From Streptosporangium album (GTDB taxonomy: Bacteria; Actinomycetota; Actinomycetes; Streptosporangiales; Streptosporangiaceae): 64,000 bases of DNA. The number at the start of each line of letters is the position of its first letter. Within the stretch, counting starts at the first letter, position 1. Below, in pieces: positions 58,245-64,000 of this stretch. The notes below the pieces were generated by a model, which was not told the DNA's origin, did not search any database, and saw nothing but the letters and a program-made list of their open reading frames with translations. Both the position numbers and the translations under genes were made by a program. Location of the stretch: contig NZ_JACHJU010000001.1 in assembly GCF_014203795.1 (NCBI RefSeq), positions 558,001 through 622,000 of the forward strand, read 5' to 3'.

Positions 58245-60254
58245 TCATCGAGCCGTTCCGCGCCGCGCGAGATACCGCAGATATTCCTTGCGGTTGAGGG
58301 GGTTGCCGTCCGACCGCTCACGTACCGGGACCGGCCCGCTCACCCGTCGATCGCCGTACGGCCGTGACCACCAGACCCCTTCGCCATGGGACAGTCCGGG
58401 CAGGTGCCGCTCGAACTCGGGCACCTGGCGCGCGGGGATGTCACCTCTGAGCGACCATGTCTCCGTGTCGCCGTAGGACTCCCGGATGTCCGCTCCGAGG
58501 GCGGCCAGTTGCGCGGTGACGGCGCTGAGCCCATCAGAGGGGACTTCGACCTCGAAGGCATGGCACGGCTCGTAGACCCGGGTCCCGGCGGTGTCCAGCG
58601 CACGCATCAGGACCAGCGGGGTGAGGTTGCGGAAGTCACCGGCCGTGCTGATCGGGGGCGCATAGCCCGTCCGGGTCAGGGTGACGGCGCAGTCGGTCAC
58701 CGCCCAGCCGTAAATCCCCTGTCCAAGGGTTTGACGCACGGCGTCCTCGATCGCCCGGTGGAAAGGGCGCGGCAGCGAACCGCGTTCGACCTCCCGTCTG
58801 AAGGTGATCCCCGGTCCGGCCGCGGGTTCGATCCGCAGCCCGACGGTCGCGAAGAACTCGTTGTGACCGTGCCGGCTGATCTCCTCGTATGCCTCCCCGG
58901 CACCCACCGGGCGTTCGATGTAGATCGTCCGGCTCGGCTCGAACACGGCCTCGACGCCGAAGTCGTGGAAGAGCGTCTCCGCGATGACCTCTTTCTGAAC
59001 CTCCCCGTACAGCACGACCGAGGTGCCCTCACCCGGGACGGCACGCGTGTGGATCAACGGGTCCCGGTCGGCGAGGTTGACGAGCGCGGCGTGCAGCAGC
59101 GCGGCCTGCTCGGCCCGCTTGGGCCGGGCGAGGGTCTCCAGGGTAGGCGGGGCGAAGTGCGGCTGCCCGGTGAGCCCGTATGCCGAGCCGATCTGGTCCC
59201 CTACCCGGATGTGGGGCAGCCCCCACACCTTCGCGATGTTCCCCGCCGTCAGGTGGCGCGTGTCCCGCCGCGCCGGCCCGACGACCTGGAGCGCGGTGAT
59301 CTGCCCGTTCTCCTCGCTGACACCGCCGTCCGCCTCCCGCCGGTAGGAGGTGATCCGCTGCCGTGCCCGCACCTCACCGGCGTGCATGCGCAGGTAGGCG
59401 ATCTTCTCACCGGTGCCGCCGCGCTCGATGGCGAAGACGGTGCCGCGGGGGCCGTCCTTCTCGGTGCCAGGGGCGGGTGAGGGCAGCCGGGACTCCTCGG
59501 TGCCCGGCACCGGTGGGAGCAGCCGGGAGATCCCGCCGATGAGCGCCTCGACGCCCTGACCGGTCATCGCCGAGCCGAAGAACACCGGGTGGAGCAGGCC
59601 GGCGGCGGTCTGGGTCCGTATCCCGGCCAGGAGCCGGTCGCCGGACGGGATCGCACCGGCGACGAGGCCGGCGAGCAACGTGTCGTCGTTCTCTCCGAGG
59701 GTCTCCGCCACCCGGGAGTGGAAGTCCGGGTCGTCCAGGGAGTTCGCGACGGCGCGCGCGTCCGGGGAGCCTGCCTGCCGGACCGTGTTCATGGGGATGA
59801 TCTGCTGAGCCAGTTTCCGCCGGATGTCCGCCACCAGTCCGTCATGACGGGCGCCGGCGCGATCGATCTTGTTGACGAAGATCAGGGTCGGCAGGCGCAT
59901 CGCACGCAGAGTCTTCATCAGGACGCGGGTCTGCGCCTGAACGCCCTCCACCGCGGACAGGACCAGGATGGCGCCGTCGAGGACGCCGAGGGCCCGTTCG
60001 ACCTCGGCGATGAAGTCGGAGTGCCCGGGGGTGTCGATCAGGTTGACCTGCAGGGCGCCGACGGCGAAGGAGGCGACCGCCGAACGGATCGTGATACCCC
60101 GCCGACGCTCGATGTCGTCCGTGTCTGTCTGGGTGCTGCCGGTGTCGACGCTGCCGAGCAGGTCGATGGTGCCGGTGTCGAACAGCAGGCGCTCAGTGAG
60201 ACTGGTCTTGCCCGCGTCGACATGGGCAAGGATGCCGATGTTGAGGATGTGCAT
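58245..60254 (-). CDS. TetM/OtrA-type ribosomal protection GTPase
   Basis: 669 residues, an EF-G-like translational GTPase that releases tetracycline from the ribosome. G1 is AHVDAGKTSL (10-19), switch II LIDTPGHSDF, G4 VNKIDRAG. RRGITIRSAV is the switch I region. Domain IV and the C-terminal helix region end NPLNRKEYLRYLARR as in OtrA. ATG at 60254 gives the invariant start MHILNIGILAHVDAGKT. Intrinsic resistance is the likely role. An upstream ORF overlaps the start. Confidence 0.88.
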   Translation of the reverse strand: MHILNIGILAHVDAGKTSLTERLLFDTGTIDLLGSVDTGSTQTDTDDIERRRGITIRSAVASFAVGALQVNLIDTPGHSDFIAEVERALGVLDGAILVLSAVEGVQAQTRVLMKTLRAMRLPTLIFVNKIDRAGARHDGLVADIRRKLAQQIIPMNTVRQAGSPDARAVANSLDDPDFHSRVAETLGENDDTLLAGLVAGAIPSGDRLLAGIRTQTAAGLLHPVFFGSAMTGQGVEALIGGISRLLPPVPGTEESRLPSPAPGTEKDGPRGTVFAIERGGTGEKIAYLRMHAGEVRARQRITSYRREADGGVSEENGQITALQVVGPARRDTRHLTAGNIAKVWGLPHIRVGDQIGSAYGLTGQPHFAPPTLETLARPKRAEQAALLHAALVNLADRDPLIHTRAVPGEGTSVVLYGEVQKEVIAETLFHDFGVEAVFEPSRTIYIERPVGAGEAYEEISRHGHNEFFATVGLRIEPAAGPGITFRREVERGSLPRPFHRAIEDAVRQTLGQGIYGWAVTDCAVTLTRTGYAPPISTAGDFRNLTPLVLMRALDTAGTRVYEPCHAFEVEVPSDGLSAVTAQLAALGADIRESYGDTETWSLRGDIPARQVPEFERHLPGLSHGEGVWWSRPYGDRRVSGPVPVRERSDGNPLNRKEYLRYLARRGTAR

Positions 60255-60321
60255 GGGTGCTGGAGTCCTCGAAAACTCTCGTCCGGATAGGGCGCTGTGA
60301 GGTTTCGAAGGCTCGCCGCAT
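60193..60321 (-). CDS. Possible 42-codon upstream ORF overlapping the OtrA-like start
   Basis: ATG at 60321 has AGGAG six bases upstream, a better site than that of the OtrA-like ATG at 60254 (GAGGA at 11 bp). The frame is MRRAFETSQRPIRT... and ends at 60193, 62 bp inside the resistance gene in another frame. It could tune translation of the gene; coding is uncertain. Confidence 0.35.
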   Translation of the reverse strand: MRRAFETSQRPIRTRVFEDSSTHAHPQHRHPCPCRRGQDQSH

Positions 60322-60403
60322 CTCATGCTCCTGGTGATGGCCGGTCTCTGGTCGGCATCCTTCCATCGATGTGCCGAGTATTCGAGTCAATAAACGGTCA
60401 GGC

Positions 60404-60428
60404 GGGGCGCCCGCCGTACGGGCGCCCC
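60404..60428 (-). terminator. leuS terminator
   Basis: A perfect 10-bp stem GGGGCGCCCG/CGGGCGCCCC with a 5-nt loop, 8 bp past the leuS stop. Confidence 0.8.
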
Positions 60429-60435
60429 GGCATCG

Positions 60436-62922
60436 CTACGGAACGATGTTGACCAGTTTGGGCGCGCGGACGATGACCTTGCGAGGAGTGCCGCTCAGGA
60501 AGGCCTGGACCTTGTCCGAGGCCAGCGCCAGGGACTCCAGGTCGGAGTCGGAGATCTCCGGGGAGACCTCCAGCCGGTCACGGACCTTGCCCGCGACCTG
60601 GACGACACAGGTGACGGAGTCCTGGACCAGCAGGGCCGGCTCGACCACCGGCCATCCGGCGGTGGCGACCGAGGCGGGGTGCCCCAGCCGCTCCCAGCCC
60701 TCCTCCGCGGCGTACGGCGCGACCAGGGAGAGCATGACCGCCAGGGTCTCGGCGGCCTCGCGGACAGCCGGGTCGGCGGCGCCGGGACCGGAGTCGACGG
60801 CCTTGCGTGCCGCGCTCGTGAGCTCCATCATGCGGGCCACCGCGACGTTGAACCGATGGGAGTCGACCAGCTTGGTGACCTCGTCGATGGTCCGGTGGAC
60901 GACCTTGCGCAACTCCAGGTCACCGGTGGCGGCGTCCACACCGGGCACCGAGGCCGCACCGGCCTCGGCCATGACACGGAACGCGCGGGCCAGGAACTTC
61001 TGCGAGGCGGCCGGGGAGACGTCGGCCCAGTCGATGTCGTCCTCCGGCGGACCGGCGAACACCATGGTCAGCCGGACGGCGTCCACGCCGTAGGCGTCGA
61101 TCTGCTCACCCAGGTCCACACCGTTGCCCAGGGACTTGGACATCGCCTTGCCCTGGTTGACCACCTGGCCCTGGTTCAGCAGGCGGGTGAAGGGCTCGGT
61201 GAAGTCGACCATGCCCATGTCGTGCAGGACCTTGGTGAAGAATCGTGAGTACAGCAGGTGCAGCACCGCGTGCTCGACGCCGCCGACGTACTGGTCGATG
61301 GGGCCCCACTGGCGGATCTTCTCCACGTCGAACGGACCGTCCTCGTAGGACGGGTCCGCGTAGCGCAGGAAGTACCACGAGGAGTCGACGAAGGTGTCCA
61401 TCGTGTCGGTGTCACGCCGGGCCGGGCCTCCGCACTTGGGGCAGGAGACGTTGACCCAGTCGTCGGCCGACGCCAGCGGGGAGACGCCCTTGGGAGCGAG
61501 CGCCTCACCGCGCAGGTCGGGCAGGGTGACGGGCAGCTGGTCGTCCGGGACGGGGACCTCGCCGCAGTCGGCACAGTGGATGATCGGGATCGGGCAGCCC
61601 CAGAAGCGCTGGCGGGACAGCAGCCAGTCGCGCAGGCGGAAGTTGACCGTCGCCTTGCCGGTGCCGCGCCGGGCCAGCACTTCGGTGATCTTGGCGATCG
61701 CATCGGCCTTGGAGAGGCCGTCCAGCGGGCCCGAGTTGACCAGGGCCCCCTCTCCCGCGGTGGCGATGCCGGTCTCGCCCGGGTCGGCCAGGCCGGTGTG
61801 GACCACGACCCGCACCGGCAGGCCGAAGGTGCGGGCGAAGTCCAGGTCGCGCTGGTCGTGTGCGGGGACCGCCATGATGGCGCCGTGGCCGTAGTCGGAC
61901 AGGACGTAGTCGGCCGCCCATACCGGCATGCGCTCGCCGTTGACCGGGTTGATCGCATACCGGCCCAGGAAGACGCCGGTCTTCTCCTTGTCGGTGGACA
62001 GCCGGTCAATGTCGGACATTTTCGACACTTCTGCCCGGTATGCCTCGAACGCCTCGAGCTGGTCGCCTGTGACGATCTCCTCGGCCAACGGGGCGTCCGG
62101 GGCGACCACGAAGAAGGTCGCGCCGTACAGGGTGTCGGGGCGGGTGGTGTAGACGGTGACCGGCTCGTCGCGACCCTCGATCACGAAGTCGACGTCGGCG
62201 CCCTCGGACCTGCCGATCCAGTTGCGCTGCATGGTCAGCACGCGCTCCGGCCAGCCGCCCTCCAGCTGGGCCATGTCGTCCAGCAGCCGGTCGGCATAGT
62301 CAGTGATCTTGAAGTACCACTGGGTCAGCTCTCGGCGGACGACGACGGCCCCGCAGCGCTCGCACTTGCCGGCCACGACCTGCTCGTTTGCCAGCACGGT
62401 CTGGTCGTTCGGGCACCAGTTGACCAGACCGCCCTTGCGGTAGGCCAGACCGCGCTCGAAGAAGCGGATGAACAGCCACTGGGTCCACTTGTAGTACGCG
62501 ACGTCGCTGGTGTGCAGGCGGCGAGACCAGTCGACGGAGACCGCATAGCGCTTGAAGGAGTTGGCCTGGGTCTCGATGTTGGCGTAGGTCCACTCGGCCG
62601 GGTGCGCGTTGCGCCTGATCGCGGCGTTCTCGGCGGGCAGGCCGAAGGAGTCCCACCCGATGGGGTGCAGAACGTTGTAACCCTTCTGGAACCAGTAGCG
62701 CGCCAGAACGTCGCTGAGGCCGAAGGCCTCGGCGTGCCCCATGTGCAGATCGCCGGAAGGATAGGCGAACATGTCGAGCAGGTAGCGCCGCTCGCGGGGG
62801 TCGGCGGGATCGTCGGAGGCCCGGAAGGGGTCGAGCTCCTCCCACCGCTGCTGCCACTTGACCTGCAGTGCCTGCGGGTCGTAGTGCTGCTCGTCGCTCT
62901 GCATGTCGGCTCGCTCGCTCAC
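60436..62922 (-). CDS. leuS: Leucyl-tRNA synthetase
   Basis: 828 residues, class I synthetase attaching leucine to tRNA-Leu. HIGH motif HMGH (60-63), zinc-type Cys pairs WCPNDQ and CERCG, the CP1 editing domain with [13 protein letters not shown] (Thr-rich editing site), and KMSKS variant [11 protein letters not shown]. The C-terminal anticodon and VKVR-like tail follow ([14 protein letters not shown]). The GTG at 62922 follows GAGGGAAG. A leucine-codon leader and terminator upstream suggest attenuation. Confidence 0.96.
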   Translation of the reverse strand: MSERADMQSDEQHYDPQALQVKWQQRWEELDPFRASDDPADPRERRYLLDMFAYPSGDLHMGHAEAFGLSDVLARYWFQKGYNVLHPIGWDSFGLPAENAAIRRNAHPAEWTYANIETQANSFKRYAVSVDWSRRLHTSDVAYYKWTQWLFIRFFERGLAYRKGGLVNWCPNDQTVLANEQVVAGKCERCGAVVVRRELTQWYFKITDYADRLLDDMAQLEGGWPERVLTMQRNWIGRSEGADVDFVIEGRDEPVTVYTTRPDTLYGATFFVVAPDAPLAEEIVTGDQLEAFEAYRAEVSKMSDIDRLSTDKEKTGVFLGRYAINPVNGERMPVWAADYVLSDYGHGAIMAVPAHDQRDLDFARTFGLPVRVVVHTGLADPGETGIATAGEGALVNSGPLDGLSKADAIAKITEVLARRGTGKATVNFRLRDWLLSRQRFWGCPIPIIHCADCGEVPVPDDQLPVTLPDLRGEALAPKGVSPLASADDWVNVSCPKCGGPARRDTDTMDTFVDSSWYFLRYADPSYEDGPFDVEKIRQWGPIDQYVGGVEHAVLHLLYSRFFTKVLHDMGMVDFTEPFTRLLNQGQVVNQGKAMSKSLGNGVDLGEQIDAYGVDAVRLTMVFAGPPEDDIDWADVSPAASQKFLARAFRVMAEAGAASVPGVDAATGDLELRKVVHRTIDEVTKLVDSHRFNVAVARMMELTSAARKAVDSGPGAADPAVREAAETLAVMLSLVAPYAAEEGWERLGHPASVATAGWPVVEPALLVQDSVTCVVQVAGKVRDRLEVSPEISDSDLESLALASDKVQAFLSGTPRKVIVRAPKLVNIVP

Positions 62923-62984
62923 GTCAATCTTCCCTCGGTATACGTCTGCGCAGATGATCTGACCCATCCGACCCAATAGAAAAA

Positions 62985-63004
62985 CCCTCCGCTCACGCGA
63001 AGGG
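62985..63004 (-). terminator. T-tailed intrinsic terminator in the leuS leader
   Basis: On the minus strand CCCTTCGC pairs with GCGGAGGG (one G-U) around the loop GTGA, followed directly by TTTTT. It lies 62 bp upstream of the leuS start, so it can stop transcription before the gene. Confidence 0.8.
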
Positions 63005-63006
63005 CA

Positions 63007-63048
63007 GCCGCATCGGCAGGCGTCTAGCGCCGGGAAGGCCGATGCGGC
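63007..63048 (-). promoter_or_regulatory. Attenuator hairpin of leuS
   Basis: GCCGATGCGGC (63038-63048) and GCCGCATCGGC (63007-63017) form a perfect 11-bp stem, with a 20-nt loop. One arm overlaps codons 11-14 of the leader peptide, just after the Leu codons. The terminator stem follows 2 bp further on. Confidence 0.7.
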
Positions 63049-63077
63049 CCGATAAGCAGCAGGGTCTCGGCACGCAT
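63024..63077 (-). CDS. Leader peptide with three consecutive Leu codons (leuS attenuator)
   Basis: ATG at 63077 opens [17 protein letters not shown] and closes at TAG 63024-63026. Codons 6-8 are CTG CTG CTT. No Shine-Dalgarno sequence is evident; GATAGT lies 10-15 bp before the ATG and could be a -10 box, so the leader may be translated leaderless. Function as a leucine sensor is inferred from the codons and the downstream hairpins. Confidence 0.75.
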   Translation of the reverse strand: MRAETLLLIGPHRPSRR

Positions 63078-63460
63078 ATGCCAAGACTATCGCAGTCCGC
63101 AAGCCGTATTCATGGCCTGGGGAAACAACTCTGATCACGGCAAACCGGGGACACGGGCGCCGGCAGGTCAGCACAATGGAAACTCGTGCGTCTGGGATGG
63201 GTGGAGGCTCGGCGGCGATACGTCCGTTGTGAGCTCACATGTCCCACCAGTTTACTCTTTTCAACGTGGCACACTCAGTCGAGCCGGGGCAGGGCCCGGA
63301 TCCCTCGGAGGTCGGCCTGCCTATGCAGGACCCGCCCACCGACCCCACCGGACTCCAGTTCAGGGGGGCGTTCTCCAGTTTCCCTGCGAATCACCCCGTC
63401 TCACGTGAGACCATGCCCAATACCCCTAATTCGGGCACTCGCCCGGGAGGTAAGGAAGCC

Positions 63461-64000
63461 ATGGCCTCGGAGCAGTCCAGCCAGTCCCACCTGCCTCCGG
63501 CATGGCCGGAGGCAGCAAATCCGCCGCCCGCCTGGGCGAGAGACTCTTCGGGCACCAGCCCCCGGCTCCCCCTTCCCCCGGAGGAGCCCGCCGGAGGCAG
63601 CCCCTCCTGGCAGGCCAGCGTCCCCGGCAACGGCTCCTGGCAACAGATCTTCGGGACGGCGGATTCCGCCTCCCCGCCTCCGCGAGCCCCGGGACAGCAG
63701 CCGGGCGGCGATTCCCAGCAGGCCATGCCGCAGGGGAGCCCCGGCACCTGGCCGCCTGCCCAGCCTTCCCCTCCGGCCGAGAACGGCGGCTGGGGCACGC
63801 CACAGGCCTCCGACAGCCGGGGGTGGGACACGGCTCCGGCCACCGAGAACGGCGGCTGGGGGGCGGCTCAGAACGCCGGTAACGGAGGTTGGAGCACGGC
63901 CTCGACGGCGAGCGGCGGCGGGTGGAACACCGCCCCGGCGACCGACAACGGAGGATGGGGCAATCCGCCGGCCGAGACGCCGAGCCACGTCTCCTCCCCC
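63461..64000 (+). CDS. Trp/Gly/Pro-rich low-complexity protein, partial (3' end outside window)
   Basis: An open frame from ATG 63461, which follows the strong site GGGAGGTAAGGA, runs to the window end without a stop. Visible are 180 residues rich in Pro, Gly, Ser and Trp, with repeated ENGGWG, NAGNGGWS and TDNGGWG units between about 118 and 170. No signal peptide or membrane segment is seen yet. The frame stays open upstream to a GTG at 63266 and an ATG at 63239, so a longer N-terminus is possible. The protein is probably the disordered head of a membrane or cell-division protein; I cannot say which. Confidence 0.6.
   Translation, partial: MASEQSSQSHLPPAWPEAANPPPAWARDSSGTSPRLPLPPEEPAGGSPSWQASVPGNGSWQQIFGTADSASPPPRAPGQQPGGDSQQAMPQGSPGTWPPAQPSPPAENGGWGTPQASDSRGWDTAPATENGGWGAAQNAGNGGWSTASTASGGGWNTAPATDNGGWGNPPAETPSHVSSP

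Noticed and set aside
62923-63110. T-box riboswitch for leuS
   Set aside because: No T-box core sequence was seen. The leader peptide with Leu codons and the terminator fit a classical attenuator instead.

Overview
The window is about 70% G+C actinobacterial chromosome. GTG and TTG starts are common, ATGA overlaps link genes into operons, and nearly every gene resembles Streptosporangiales or Streptomyces families. Two blocks keep a core gene order that I recall from Streptomyces chromosomes. The first (8.9-21 kb) holds topoisomerase subunit A (parC type), subunit B (parE type), a DUF7455 protein, yaaA and the principal sigma factor hrdB. The second (52-57 kb) holds the B12-dependent ribonucleotide reductase nrdJ, nrdR, a LysM protein and lexA. 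The genus-level assignment (Streptosporangium/Nonomuraea-like) is inference. I saw no rRNA, tRNA, CRISPR array, integrase or complete insertion sequence.

Layout. 0-8.6 kb: a partial DUF5998 gene, a GNAT/acyl-CoA-ligase fusion, a PfkB kinase, an NmrA-like protein divergent from a truncated TetR across a 42-bp dyad, a RecQ helicase with a phosphoribosyltransferase tail, and a GNAT. 8.9-19 kb: parC, VOC protein, carbonic anhydrase, parE, DUF7455, yaaA and hrdB, punctuated by strong terminators including a perfect 52-bp palindrome. 19-26 kb: a PAS-GAF-SpoIIE phosphatase, two conserved unknowns and the 5-oxoprolinase operon pxpABC. 26-32.4 kb: a broken winged-helix gene and a peptide ABC importer operon. 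32.6-37 kb: a membrane-anchored double-AAA ATPase and a TPR-membrane-split-barrel fusion, possibly an undescribed module. 37-42 kb: an MFS exporter, DoxX protein, DHFR-like reductase and a SnoaL-tailed sigma factor.

42-52 kb is accessory DNA in decay. It holds a collagen-like secreted protein with a single-base frame break, a kinase remnant, an ECF41 sigma factor with its own predicted promoter and a carboxymuconolactone-decarboxylase partner, and two deletion scars. Each scar removed the facing 5' halves of a divergent pair (MFS/LysR and GlxA/AlkA). A flavin amine oxidase remnant follows. These sit among intact TetR, DUF418, split-barrel and nitroreductase-hemerythrin genes.

52-64 kb is housekeeping: nrdJ-nrdR behind two NrdR boxes, a LysM gene divergent from lexA across SOS boxes, an NAD-dependent dehydrogenase, an OtrA/TetM-type ribosomal protection factor, and leuS. 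Upstream of leuS lies an unexpected leader: a 17-codon peptide with three consecutive Leu codons, a strong hairpin and a T-tailed terminator, i.e. a classical attenuator. The window ends in a gene encoding a Trp/Gly/Pro-rich repeat protein.
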